Source: Glo-17 sp964637835 (GTDB lineage Bacteria; Krumholzibacteriota; Krumholzibacteriia; LZORAL124-64-63). From it: a stretch of 64,000 nucleotides of DNA. The notes below the pieces were generated by a model, which was not told the DNA's origin, did not search any database, and saw only the letters and a list, made by a program, of their open reading frames with translations. Shown here one piece after another: positions 39,958 through 51,366 of the stretch. Each line of letters opens with the position of its first letter. Within the stretch, counting starts at the first letter, position 1. The DNA lies in contig CAZWYF010000001.1 of NCBI GenBank assembly GCA_964637835.1, positions 138,091-202,090 on the forward strand. Reading direction: 5' to 3'. Both the position numbers and the translations under genes were made by a program.

Positions 39958-41133
39958 CTAGAAGGCGCTGACCACGCCCACCGAGGCGCGGCCGTAATCG
40001 ATGTCGCCGGCGCCCTCGCCGAGGATCCGCGAGTACTCCAGGTTGAGGCGCAGGTTGTTGGCGAGCATGTAGGTCGCGTTGCCGGTGATGGACTCGTAGT
40101 CATGGGTATCGAGGTCGCTGTCCACGCGGTTGTAGAGCACGGTGAAGTAGTGGGTGGAGCGGTCGTAGTCGGGAGCGAAGATCAGCTCGGCCACGATGCC
40201 CTCGGTCTCGATGTCCATGACGTCGCCCAGGGGCAGGGAGTCCTCCCGCATGAGGTACTGGGCGGTCAGGGTGAAGCGGTCCACGGTCGCGGTCCCGTCG
40301 ACACCCCAGTAGTCCACCTCGTTCTCGCCGTGCTCGAGCATCTCCTCGCCCGTGTAGTAGAAGCCGCCGAGCATGCCCACCTCGCCGATGTCCTGGGTCA
40401 GGCGGCCGACGAGGTTCTTGGTGTCGTCCTGGTCATAGACGCCGTTCGCCGCCGCGGGAATGCCGTTGCCGTTGACCACCATGGCGATCAGGCCGGTCTT
40501 GCTGGCCTCGATGTCGTAGCTGACGAGAAAGCCGCGGTCGTAGGCCAGGCTGGTGGTGCTGGCGCCGATGCGCTGCTTGTAGATCTGGTAGTCCTCGTAG
40601 GTCAGGCGCAGCTCGCGCTTCATCAGGGGGTCGCTGGTCTGGAACTGGCCCACCATGATGTCCAGGGGCTGGCCGAAGAGGTCGTTGAAGTGGATGTAGG
40701 CGTCCTCGGCGCCGGCCACCTCGCCGTGCTCGCTCATGTAGAAGTAGAAGTAGTAGCCCACGTTCCTGGCCAGGGTGCCGCCCGACAGCAGCTTGATGCC
40801 CCAGGGGGTCTGCAGGTCCCACTCGGCGCGGCTGTTGTCCTCCTCGAACATGACCTGGGCGTCCATGCGCACGGCGAGGGGGAAGGTGCGCAGGATGCGC
40901 AGCTGCTCGTCGCCGGCCTGGACGTAGTCGCGGTCGGGGTCGTCCTCGGGAAGATAGAAGCCGTTGCCGGCGTACTCGTCGCCGAAGGGTTTCAGGCGCG
41001 GGAACGGATCGTGGCAGGTGGTGCAGCTGAGCTGGTGGCGGCGGGCGAAGGCCGGGATGGCGTCCGCGTCGGCAGGGATCAGCAGCGGCAGCAGGATGGC
41101 CACGGCGAGCGTGATGAGCAGGAGCTTGCGCAT
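39958..41133 (-). CDS. Outer-membrane beta-barrel protein with one c-type heme motif
   Basis: A 391-residue exported protein. The signal peptide (MRKLLLITLAVAIL, to about 25) is followed by one heme c site, CTTCH at 37-41, then about 330 residues of alternating beta strands ending in GRASVGVVSAF, with a C-terminal phenylalanine as in outer-membrane barrels. Strand-like motifs include GYYFYFYMSEHGE and RLTYEDYQIYKQR. Family knowledge: single-heme barrels of this kind occur with multiheme cytochromes in electron-transfer systems, but whether they pass electrons through the outer membrane is not established here. The gene is 11 bases downstream of the pentaheme cytochrome gene in the same operon, which supports a joint role. 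Confidence 0.8.
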   Translation of the reverse strand: MRKLLLITLAVAILLPLLIPADADAIPAFARRHQLSCTTCHDPFPRLKPFGDEYAGNGFYLPEDDPDRDYVQAGDEQLRILRTFPLAVRMDAQVMFEEDNSRAEWDLQTPWGIKLLSGGTLARNVGYYFYFYMSEHGEVAGAEDAYIHFNDLFGQPLDIMVGQFQTSDPLMKRELRLTYEDYQIYKQRIGASTTSLAYDRGFLVSYDIEASKTGLIAMVVNGNGIPAAANGVYDQDDTKNLVGRLTQDIGEVGMLGGFYYTGEEMLEHGENEVDYWGVDGTATVDRFTLTAQYLMREDSLPLGDVMDIETEGIVAELIFAPDYDRSTHYFTVLYNRVDSDLDTHDYESITGNATYMLANNLRLNLEYSRILGEGAGDIDYGRASVGVVSAF

Positions 41134-41144
41134 GAGTCTCTCCC

Positions 41145-42485
41145 TCAGTCGTAGACCTCGACCCAGGTCGAGGCGGTGTTGATGACGTGGGTCTCGTACT
41201 CCTCCTCCGGGACCCCCAGGTACTTCGCCACCGGCTCGACCAGCAGCTTGTAGTTGAGGGTGGCCTCGAAGGTGACCTCGCCCAGGGCGATGTCGTCGGG
41301 CAATTGCCAGGTGTAGTTCTCGATCTTCGTCTCCCGCGGCCCGATCCGGTAGTCGGGGCCGAAGCTCGCCGTGTACCACTGCATGATGGTCATGCGGCCC
41401 TCGGGATCGAGGTAGGCCATGCGGAAGATGCGGTCGCCCACCGGGACGCCGTCGCGCGGCAGGCCCTCGAAGTCCTCGATGCGCCTGGGGATGCCCAGGT
41501 CCTGGTAGGCGAGGTCGTCGCTGGCGATGGTCCAGTGCTCGCCCTCGAAGCCCTTCTCGTCCACCGGCAGGTGGTAGGTGTTGCCGTCGGCGTCGGTGGC
41601 CGTGACGTGCAGCCACATGATGCGGTCCTCCACCGAGCCGGTGGGGATCTTGTGCCCCGCCTTGGCGTTGAAGAGCTGGACCTCCAGGGCCACGGTGCCG
41701 TCGAAGAGCAGCTCGCGCTCCTTGGGGTGCATGCGGACCTCGATGGCGCCGGCCAGCTTGCCGGGGTCGTGGGCGCCATGGAAGAGGTGCTGGGAGACCA
41801 TGCTCTCCTCGGCCATCTTGGCGCTGCGGCTCAGGGCGCGTGGCATGTGGCAGACGTGGCAGGGCACGCCCTCCTCGGCGTACGGCCCCTCGGCCCACTC
41901 CAGCTGGGTGGACTTGACCATCATGCCGAAGGGGTTCTCCTCGTTGTGGCAGGTGCCGCAGAACTCGGCCTGCTGGATGAACTCGCTCTTCCTGGTCACG
42001 TGGTGGGGCGACTCCACGCCCTCCTTGTTGCCGTACTTCACGCGGCCGGGGTCGACGGTGTAGTTGAAGTTCACCGAGGGCTCGCCCTGGCGGCCGGTGA
42101 TGGTGTGGCAGAGGTCGCAGCTGACACCCTCGTTGGCGCGGGAGCCCTCCTCCGGGCGCGGTGGGGGCACGTCGCCGGCCAGGTAGGCCAGGGGCGCGTG
42201 GCAGCCGTTGCAGCCCTTCTGGACGGGGTCGTACTCGGGATCCACCTTGCCGTGCTCCACGGCGAGGTCGAAGTACTCGATCTCGTCCCAGTGGTGAGTG
42301 TAGCTCTGGCTCATCATGGACTGGGTCCACTGCTGGTAGATGTCCACGTGGCAGGAGGCGCAGGCCTGGGGGGTCTCGAAGTCGTCGTAGCTCTGCGAGC
42401 CGAGGGTGGGCCCGGGCTCCATCGCCAGGGCGGCGGCCGGCAGGATGCCGAGCAGACAGGACAGGACGAGGGGTCGGTTGCGCAT
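41145..42485 (-). CDS. Pentaheme cytochrome c (cytochrome c554-like)
   Basis: A 446-residue exported multiheme cytochrome. The ATG at 42485 follows GGGAG, with a signal peptide ending ALA-M. Five CxxCH sites are seen: CASCH 42-46, CNGCH 92-96, CDLCH 123-127, CGTCH 176-180 and CHVCH 209-213. The first sits in the typical CASCH..IYQQW context of the cytochrome c554 family. Possible distal ligands include the HH pairs near 64 and 161 and the HLFHGAH segment. The C-terminal half (about 230-446) is heme-free and beta-rich, with AGHKIPTG near 275. It probably carries electrons in the periplasm; the donor and acceptor are unknown. A sigma-54 type promoter lies upstream and the barrel gene follows after 11 bases. 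Confidence 0.9.
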   Translation of the reverse strand: MRNRPLVLSCLLGILPAAALAMEPGPTLGSQSYDDFETPQACASCHVDIYQQWTQSMMSQSYTHHWDEIEYFDLAVEHGKVDPEYDPVQKGCNGCHAPLAYLAGDVPPPRPEEGSRANEGVSCDLCHTITGRQGEPSVNFNYTVDPGRVKYGNKEGVESPHHVTRKSEFIQQAEFCGTCHNEENPFGMMVKSTQLEWAEGPYAEEGVPCHVCHMPRALSRSAKMAEESMVSQHLFHGAHDPGKLAGAIEVRMHPKERELLFDGTVALEVQLFNAKAGHKIPTGSVEDRIMWLHVTATDADGNTYHLPVDEKGFEGEHWTIASDDLAYQDLGIPRRIEDFEGLPRDGVPVGDRIFRMAYLDPEGRMTIMQWYTASFGPDYRIGPRETKIENYTWQLPDDIALGEVTFEATLNYKLLVEPVAKYLGVPEEEYETHVINTASTWVEVYD

Positions 42486-42572
42486 GGCGGGACTCCCTGG
42501 GGCTCGAGCGCGGTGGCGGGCGGTCCCGGCGGAGCGGGACCCGTTCCCATCAAACCGCAGATGGCCGGCCGA

Positions 42573-42588
42573 TGCAACCCCTTGTCCT
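42573..42588 (-). promoter_or_regulatory. Probable sigma-54 promoter of the cytochrome operon
   Basis: On the minus strand AGGACA (42583-42588) is followed at the correct GG-N10-GC spacing by TTGCA (42573-42577). The -12 element is perfect against TTGCA/T; the -24 keeps GG but departs from TGGCAC. The start near 42561 leaves a leader of about 76 bases. The upstream neighbour is a sigma-54 activator gene. Confidence 0.5.
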
Positions 42589-42634
42589 GAGGCCATTTAA
42601 GCGGGAGTAAAATGATCCGAGTAATGGGGGTTTC

Positions 42635-44095
<1,461 letters not shown>

Positions 44096-44130
44096 GCGGA
44101 CTCCTGATCGGTCGGTGCGGTGGCTTCACA

Positions 44131-44160
44131 AGTGTAAAGCCCGGCCTTGCCAGGCGTCAA
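44131..44160 (-). promoter_or_regulatory. Promoter of the sigma-54 activator gene, TTGACG-N18-TACACT
   Basis: On the minus strand TTGACG (44155-44160) and TACACT (44131-44136) are 18 bases apart; the start near 44124 gives a 29-base leader. One arm of the inverted repeat at 44143-44180 fills the spacer. Confidence 0.45.
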
Positions 44161-44180
44161 ATGCGTGGCCTGGCAAGGCC
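44143..44180. repeat. 13-bp inverted repeat upstream of the sigma-54 activator
   Basis: GGCCTTGCCAGGC (44143-44155) and GCCTGGCAAGGCC (44168-44180) are perfect complements around 12 bases. It lies between the end of the transglutaminase-like gene and the activator start, so it is either the former's terminator or an operator over the activator promoter. Confidence 0.7.
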
Positions 44181-44195
44181 CCGCGGGCGCCGTGA

Positions 44196-47100
44196 TCAGG
44201 GCCCGGGCGTGGGCTGGCGCAGGTAGAGCCAGGACGGATCCTCGCCGGCATCCACGGCCGCCAGCGACTCGCCGATCAGGTCGCCGAACTCGTCGCCGAC
44301 CGCGAGCGCGTCCAGTTCGCGCCAGAGGTCCACGGCCCGGTCGCGGTCGCCACGGCGCCAGTGGCAGAGCCCCAAGAAGTAGCCATTGGTGACGCGGACC
44401 GGCGGGCGGTCGTCCTCCATCAGCTCCCGGAAGAGGTCGCGGGCCTCCTGCACGCGGCCCTGCTGCAGCATCACCACCGCCAGCGTGTTCTGCGAGCCGG
44501 CGTCGTCGCTCAGCGCCAGGGACATGCGCACCAGGTACTCCGCGCGGTCCAGCTCGCGGCCGGCGCACGCCAGGTACCACGACAGGTTGTTGTTCAGGGC
44601 GGTATCCAGGGGGCGGTCGTTCTGGACCGTGCTCAGGGCGTCGATCGCCTCCTCCCACTGGCGCACCCGGGCGTGGATGTCGGCCCGGCAGAGCCGCGCC
44701 AGATGCGGTGGCAGCGCGTCCTCCACTCCCGCGAGCACCACGCGCGCCTCGGCGATGCGCCCGGACTCCAGGTAGCCCTGCAGCCGATTCAAGGCCAGTT
44801 GCACGGAGTCGACCTCGGCGGTGAGCAGGCCCAGGCGCTGGATCTGGCGCTCGGCGAGCTCGTCCTGATCGTTGCCCAGGTACTGGGCGATCAGCGTGTA
44901 GCCCAGCCCCGCGCCGCCGAAGATCTCCTGCGCGCGCTCGTAGAGGGCGACCACGGCCTCGCAGTCCCCCAGCTCGGTCTTCACGTCCACGGCCGTGCCC
45001 AGGAGGTAGGCGTCGCGCGGGGAGCGCTCGAGGCCCACGGTGAGCAGCGAGTCGGCCTCGAGGTAGTGTTCGTCGGCGACGGCGATGCCGGCGCCCAGCA
45101 GGAAGGGGACGCCGCCCACCTCGGGACGGGCGAGCACGTCGACCAGCAGCTCGCGGGCGACGGCGCGGCGCTCGCGGCCGGCGTCGCCGCGGCCGCCCAT
45201 GTCGCCGCCGAGGATCTGCATGGCGGCCTGGACGGCGAAATCGAGGTCGTCGGGGTTCTGGCGGCAGTAGTCCCGTAGCTGGGCGATGCGCCCGGGGTCG
45301 CCCTGGCGCTGGTAGCGGATGGGCTGGTAGGTGGCCACGCGGTAGCTGAGGATCTGGTCGTGGACGCGGGCGTAGTCCGCCGCCGACCAGGTGCGCCGCG
45401 TGTAGCGCTCCTCGCGCGCGATCTCCAGCCAGCGGCGGCCGTCCTCCTCGCGCAGATCCACCGTCACCTCGCCGCGATAGTCGGGGGCCTGGACCCGGAT
45501 GGGCGCGTGGATGTCGGTGATCCGCCAGCCGGCGCCCTCATGGGCCCGGATCCGGGACTGGAAGCGCTGCGGGGTGCCGAGGCTGACGCCCAGCTCGCGG
45601 CCCGCGGGGGCGACCAGCTCGAGATCGTCGTCCGGCGCGCCCACCCAGACCACGCTGGCGTCGTGGTCGTCCGGATTGGCCCAGGTGGAATCGCGCAGGA
45701 CCGCGGCGATCTCGAACCAGTCGCAGCCGAGCGTCCGCTTCTGCCAGCTGACCAGCTGGAGGCTCTCGCTGGCGTGGTTGCCGGCCACCAGGTGGGCCAT
45801 GTACCGGTGGACGCTGGTGTCGGGCAGATCGAAGGCGCCGCCGGCGTTCTGGGCGGTGGTGCCACGGACCCGGGCGAGCACCTCGGCGCGGAGCCTGCCG
45901 CCCGCCTCCGGGTACAGATCCACCTCCAGGGCGAGGAGCGGTTGCGCGAGGTTGCGATCGGGGATGCGGACCATGTGGCCCTCGCCGTCGGGGTCGATGA
46001 GCAGTCCCTCGAGGCCGAGCACGTCCGCCGACAGCCCCGTCAGGCACTCGCCGCCCAGCGTGGGGTCGCAGAAGACGCCACCGGCCACGTCCGGCACGTG
46101 GGCGATGAGGTGGTCGAAGCGGCCGGAGTAGGGGAAGTCCTCCTCCACGGGCAGGCTCGGGCGCGTCCCCACCAGGACGGGAAGACACTCGATGTCCAGG
46201 CAGGCCAGCAGGGCCGTGAGCGTGGCCACCTTGTCCTTGCAATCGCCGTAGCCGCGTGCCAGCACCTCGGTGGCGGGGGTGGGCACGAAGCGGCCGTCAC
46301 CCAGCTCGATGCCCACGTTGCTGACCCCGGACTGCAGGTGCTCGTACAGGCGGGTGACGCGGGCGAGATCGTCCGGGGCCCCGGCGGTCAGGTCCCGGGC
46401 CAGCGCGCAGAGATCCTCGCTGCCGGCGGTCTGCGACCAGAACTGCTCGCCATAGGCCGCGGCCAGGCGGTTCCAGTCGTCGTAGGTGGTCACGCCGACG
46501 CGGTGGGCGAGGACCTCCGCCAGGGGGGCGTCCTGGTCGTAGTCCATCGGCGCGGCGTCCCGCACCAGCCAGGTGTGCAGGGTGCCGCCAGGGACCTCCG
46601 AGCGCTCGGCCGGCACGGGGGCGTGGTCGTCGTGGATCCGGGCCGCGACGCCGTCGGCCACGATCACCTCCAGGCGCTCCTCCTGCTGGGGGACGCCGAA
46701 GCCGAAGTAGTACTCGAACGCCTGGCCCAGGCCGAGGAAGCCCGGGAGCTCCTGCTCGAGGCAGTAGTCCACCACCGCGCCCGGCTGGACGCCGGAGAAC
46801 GGGATCACCAGGTCGCGGGCCTCGCTGACGTCAGCGGTGTCGTCCTGGGGCGAGGTGATCATGATGCTGGCGCGGGGGACCTCGCGGACCTCGCCCTCGG
46901 CGGTGATCACGCGGGCGGCCAGGACGCGCGGCTGGCCGTGGTCGGCGGCGAAGGTCGTGCGCACGGTCTCGTAGATGCTGGCGCCGCTGCCGCGCAGGAT
47001 CTGCACGGTGAGGTGGCGGCGGTGGCGGAGCTGCTGGCGCGAGGCCAGGTGGTAGGTGTGGCGGTCGCGCAGGACCACCACGTCGGCCTCCGGGTAGTCC

Positions 47101-49249
47101 CCGGGGGCGGCGCGGCGCGCCGTGATCCAGTCCGTGTCGGCATAGCCGAGGGGCAGGCCGCCGAAGCCGGCCGCCGTCGCCAGGGGGTCGGGCTCGCGAT
47201 AGGTCTCCACCGCGCCGCCGGCGGCGATCACGGCCTCGCGGACCGCGGCCCGCTCCGGCCAGGCGTCTCCCAGCGGCAGCAGCACGTCCCGCGCGGCGCG
47301 ATGCTCGCCGCGGCGGGTGAGCATGCGGCCCTCGGTCAGGACCACCGCGGGCGCCGCCGGTGCCGCGGCCTGCAGGCGCGCGAGGGCGGTATCGGCGAGG
47401 CTGGACCACCCGGCGGCCTCGGCGTAGACCGGGATCATGAGGAGCTCGTCGGGCAGATTGGTGTCGGCGGCGAGGTAGTCGGCCAGGGCCTGGCGGGCGG
47501 CCTCCGGTCGCCCGGCATGGACGGCGGTGTCGATGCGCGTCCCGAAGAGATCGCGCGGGGCGAAGGGGTGGGCGGCGAGCACGTCGATCAGGCGGCTGGC
47601 GGTGTCATGGTCGCCCGCCTGGCCGCAGCGGCTGGCGATCAGGCCGAGCAGGGGGACGTGGTCGGGCCGCGTGGCGAGGATCCGTTGGGCCAGCTCGCGC
47701 AGGCGGGCGGTGTCGGGGATGGCTGCCGCGGCGTGCACGGCGTGGTGAAGCAGGGAGGTCTCCGCCGTGGGGCCCCAGGCGGCGAGCAAGCGGTCGACCG
47801 CCACGTGGTCGCCGCGCCGGCCGGCCAGCTCCACCAGCACCCCCGCCATGGCCTGCTCGCCGAACACGTCGGTCCAGCGATGGGCCAGCGCGGCGGCCTC
47901 GGCGGGCTCGGTGATGGCCAGCCGCCGGGCGCGCTCGTGGTCGGCCTCGCGAGGGATCTCCCGGGCCACCTCCGTGCGCAGGCTGTCGGCGGCCGCGGTG
48001 TCGCCGTGCTCGCGCAGGAGGTCGGCCAGGAGGGTCCAGTAGGGCTGGTATTCGTGCGCGGCCACGGCCCGGGCCCACCCCGTCAGCTCGGCGGCGTGCG
48101 GGTGCCAGGAGCCGCCGGCCTCCACCAGGATCCCCGGCGGCGCGGCGTCGGGCGTGCCGGCCAGGGGCAGGACGCGCCGGTAGGCGGCATGGGTCTGCTG
48201 GTCGGCGGCGAGCAGCCAGGCGTGGGCGCGGGCGCGGCGGCGCGGCGCCATCCACTCCGCCCGGGGCTCGAACAGGGTCAGCAGCGCGCCGGCGCCATGC
48301 CAGGTGCGCGCGGCGTGGACGAGGTCGTCCAGGAATACGCCGGCCTCGCGAGGGTGGGCGCGGTGCAGGGTGTCGATCCGGGTGGCGACCTCCGCCAGGG
48401 TGTGCGGGCGGGCGCGGAGCGAGTCCATGGCCGCCACGACGGCGAGGTGGGCGGTGAGCTGGGGACGGGGCGGCAGCGTGGCCAGGTGATCGCTCAGGGC
48501 CGCGGCGTGGTGGCCGCAGGTGCTCAGCGGTCCCTGGCCCAGCAGGGTCGCCGCCAGCTCGACGGCGGCCCGGGGCTGCGCGGCGGCCCGGGCGAAGGCG
48601 GCCCGCACCGCCTGGCCGTCGGCCGCCAGGGCCAGTTCCGCGCGGAACAGGAGGTCGAGGGCCAGGGGATGGGTCGTGGCCACCGTCTCGAGCGTGGCCC
48701 GGGCCGAGCGGAACCGGTCGCCGGCGGCCAGCGCGCAGCCGACCAGGAAGCGGCGGTCTTCCGCGGTGAGCGCCGGCAGTCCCACCTCCGCGGCGAGCTG
48801 GCCGTCGGCCTCCGCGGCCTGGAGCCGGCCGAGCCGGCCATGGTCGCGATACNNNNNNNNNNNNNNNNNNNNNNNNNNNNNNNNNNNNNNNNNNNNNNNN
48901 NNNNNNNNNNNNNNNNNNNNNNNNNNNNNNNNNNNNNNNNNNNNNNNNNNNNCTGGCCGTCGGCCTCCGCGGCCTGGAGCCGGCCGAGCCGGCCATGGTC
49001 GCGATACCAGAGGGCCGTCTCGAACAGGGCCCGGTCCCGGGACCCCTCCAGATCCCAGAGCCGGGTGCGCACCGCGGCGAACGCCTCGGGATCCTCGTTC
49101 CAGCGGGCGACCCGCAGCTCATGGGCCAGGGTGTCCGCCGCGGTGGCTGGGCCCCAGTCGGCGATGAGCGAGACATCGAGGTCGAGGGGCAGGCAGGGCG
49201 TGGCGAGCAGGACGACCACGCCGACCAGGCAAGAGCGAAGGATCCTCAT
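44196..49249 (-). CDS. Giant DUF3857/transglutaminase-like/TPR protein, interrupted by an assembly gap
   Basis: One long gene that the scaffold splits. The ATG at 49249 starts MRILRSCLVGV with a signal peptide. The frame then meets 100 N at 48853-48952, whose flanks repeat the same 55 bases; collapsing the two copies and the gap (155 bases) gives one open frame of 1,633 codons. In the joined protein, helical TPR-like repeats fill about 30-600. A DUF3857 domain spans about 640-810. A transglutaminase-like core follows, with Cys in GDCKDK near residue 952, then His in DHLIAHV and Asp in FCDPT. More TPRs occupy about 1370-1600. Such proteins are exported and probably crosslink or cleave peptides, but no activity is proven. 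A promoter lies at 49356-49384. Confidence 0.85.
48798..49007. other. False scaffold gap: 100 N flanked by 55-bp identical ends
   Basis: Bases 48798-48852 and 48953-49007 are identical (both begin CTGGCCGTCGG and end GCGATAC), separated by 100 N at 48853-48952. Merging them restores the frame of the gene, since 155 bases are removed and 4,899 bases (1,633 codons) remain. This is the signature of two contigs that overlap by 55 bases but were scaffolded without merging. Confidence 0.9.
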
Positions 49250-49355
49250 GGCGACCCCCCGGGGGCTGGAGCGATGGACAGGCCGCTGCGGGGCTGGCGA
49301 TGTGGGGCGCAGGCTGACAGTACGGGCTCGTAATGGCATCGAGATATCGACGCGG

Positions 49356-49384
49356 AGCATACGACGCCCCCGGCCGGCAAGCAA
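49356..49384 (-). promoter_or_regulatory. Promoter of the transglutaminase-like gene, TTGCTT-N17-TATGCT
   Basis: On the minus strand TTGCTT (49379-49384) and TATGCT (49356-49361) are 17 bases apart; the predicted start near 49349 gives a leader of about 100 bases. Confidence 0.5.
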
Positions 49385-49480
49385 GTCCGGGGACGTCGGG
49401 GGGGCGCCGGGGACGACGGGACGACCGGAGCCGCCGGGCGTGGCCGCGGAGGGGCCAGGTGTGATCGGACCGTGCCCGGG

Positions 49481-51265
49481 TCAGCGCAGCAGGACCAGGG
49501 CGCCGGCGGCGCGGTGTTCGCCGGCGAGCACCCGGTACCGGTAGACGCCCGAGGCCACGGCCCGGCCCGCGCCGTCGTGGCCATCCCAGCGCACGACGAG
49601 GGGGCCGGCCGCGTGGTGGCCGTCGGCCAGGGTCCGGACCAGGCGACCGCGGAGATCGTGCACGGTCACGCGCACGGCGCCCGCCACCGGCAAGGCTGCC
49701 CGCAGCGTGACCGCGGGGTTGGCCGGGTTGGGGAAGGCGGTGACGGCGAGCGTGGCGCCCGCCGGTCCGTCGGCCACCCCCACCGCGCCGCCGCAGCCCT
49801 GGCCGAGGGCGCCGATCTGTCCGCAGCCGGGCGCCTCCAGGCAGGGCGAGTCTGCGGCGAGGGCGAGGTCGCCGGCCGCCAGGTCGCAGAAGAGCGGATC
49901 GAGGGCCAGGTTGCCGCCGGTGTCGGTGGGGTCGTCCAGGCCCACCCAGGCGGCGCCGGTGTTGCCGAAGACGTCGTTGCAGGCGGGCACGGGGACGCCG
50001 CCGGTGACGCTGACGCCGTGGCCGGTGTTGAAGGCCACCAGGTTGGCCTCCAGCGCGGGCGCAGCGTTGACCAGCGTGAGCGCCGCGTCGCCGTCCTCGC
50101 TCACGTTGGCGGCCAGGGTGTTGCCCGTGATGGCGCCGGCGGTGTTGCTCTGATAGTTGAGGGCGGAGCCGAAGAAGCTGGCGGTGTTGGCGTAAAAGAC
50201 GCAGTCCTGGACCGTCACCTCGGCGCCGGTGTTGACGGTCAGGCCCCCGCCGGCGTCGGCCCGGTTGCCGGCGAAGCGCACGCCGGTGACGGTGACGCGG
50301 GCGCCGGTGAGGTAGGCGCCGCCGCCGCTGGTGTAGGGCGCGTCGGGGGCGGGGGCGTTCCCGGCGATGATCCCGCCGGTGATCGCCACGGTGCCCGCCT
50401 CGCCGTGGAGGCCGCCCCCGTCGGTGGCCATGGCGTTGTCGCGCAGCTCGCAGCCGGTGAGCGTGAGGGTGCGGCCGCGCTGACCGATCCAGGCGAGGCC
50501 GCCGCCGCGGGCGGCGCCGCGGCCACCGGTGATGAGGCAGCCCTCCAGGGTGGCGTCGGCCTGGCGCACGCAGGCGCCGGCACCCTGGGCGGTCTGGCCG
50601 GCCGCCCCGGGGCCGCAGAGGTTGTCGGCGAGCGTGACGTCCACCAGCCGGGGAGCGCCACCCTGGATGAAGACGCCGCCGCCCCAGGTGGCCGTGCAGC
50701 CGGTGATGGTCACGCCGGTGACCACGGCGTCGGTCTCCAGGAGGGCCAGGCCGCCGCCAGCGCCCAGCTCGGCGCTGCTGCCGACGCTGGCGCCGGCGAT
50801 GGTCAGGTCGCGCAGCTCGGGAGCGCCGCCCTCCACCAGGAGGCCGCCGCCGTAGCGGCCGGGCAGCGGCGCGGTGCGCGCGGCGCCCCCGCCGCCAGTG
50901 ATGGCGAAGCCCGCCACCAGGGGCGAGCCGCCCGTGGGCGGGGCCAGCCGCAGGGCCGGCGCGTCCGGCGTCCCGGTGATGGGAGAGCGCCCGGCGCCGG
51001 GCGCGGCGAAGTCGCCGTCCCAGCCGCCGATCACGGCGAGGTCCAGGCCAGGGATCGCCACGCCGCCGGCGGTGACGTGGTCGGCCGCCACGGCCACCGT
51101 GTCGCCCGGCGTGGCGGCGGCCAGGGCCGCGGGCAGGTCGGCGAAGTCGGCGGGGACGCGCAGCAGGGCGGCCGAGGCGGGCGCGAGGGGCAGCGCGGCG
51201 GCGGCGAGGGCCAGGGCGCTGGCGAGCTGGATCGCTCGCCAGCGCGGGGCGTGGCAGCGTGGCAT
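49481..51265 (-). CDS. Secreted right-handed beta-helix protein with FlgD-like C-terminal domain (second copy)
   Basis: A 594-residue exported protein of the same design as the one at 21440-22957. A signal peptide (about 1-33, ending ASA-A) is followed by VPADFADLPAALAAATPGDTVAVA, the usual opening of probable outer-membrane beta-helix repeat proteins, and about 400 residues of short turns such as ITGNTLAANV and GGGVFIQGGAP. Gly/Ala-rich GGG turns suggest a smooth parallel helix. Two short Cys-containing segments occur near 480-500. The final 90 residues are FlgD-like: FPNPANPAVTLRAAL, VTVHDLRGRLVRTL and ASGVYRYRVLAG. No catalytic site can be pointed to. Surface adhesion or polysaccharide binding is a guess from architecture. 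Confidence 0.85.
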   Translation of the reverse strand: MPRCHAPRWRAIQLASALALAAAALPLAPASAALLRVPADFADLPAALAAATPGDTVAVAADHVTAGGVAIPGLDLAVIGGWDGDFAAPGAGRSPITGTPDAPALRLAPPTGGSPLVAGFAITGGGGAARTAPLPGRYGGGLLVEGGAPELRDLTIAGASVGSSAELGAGGGLALLETDAVVTGVTITGCTATWGGGVFIQGGAPRLVDVTLADNLCGPGAAGQTAQGAGACVRQADATLEGCLITGGRGAARGGGLAWIGQRGRTLTLTGCELRDNAMATDGGGLHGEAGTVAITGGIIAGNAPAPDAPYTSGGGAYLTGARVTVTGVRFAGNRADAGGGLTVNTGAEVTVQDCVFYANTASFFGSALNYQSNTAGAITGNTLAANVSEDGDAALTLVNAAPALEANLVAFNTGHGVSVTGGVPVPACNDVFGNTGAAWVGLDDPTDTGGNLALDPLFCDLAAGDLALAADSPCLEAPGCGQIGALGQGCGGAVGVADGPAGATLAVTAFPNPANPAVTLRAALPVAGAVRVTVHDLRGRLVRTLADGHHAAGPLVVRWDGHDGAGRAVASGVYRYRVLAGEHRAAGALVLLR

Positions 51266-51366
51266 GGGCGAAGCTCCAGGACCGGGTGGCGGACGGTCCC
51301 GGACATGATAGGCGAAGGTCGCGAATCAGCCGCCCCGGGCCCCCGGGCCCCGGGCCGGGGCCCGGC

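Noticed and set aside
44196..48785. A complete 1,529-residue protein starting at ATG 48785
   Set aside because: That ATG is internal; the true start is at 49249 once the false gap is closed.
45360..49544. A long plus-strand frame through the N gap
   Set aside because: Antisense to the transglutaminase-like gene, with simple composition and no domain motifs.
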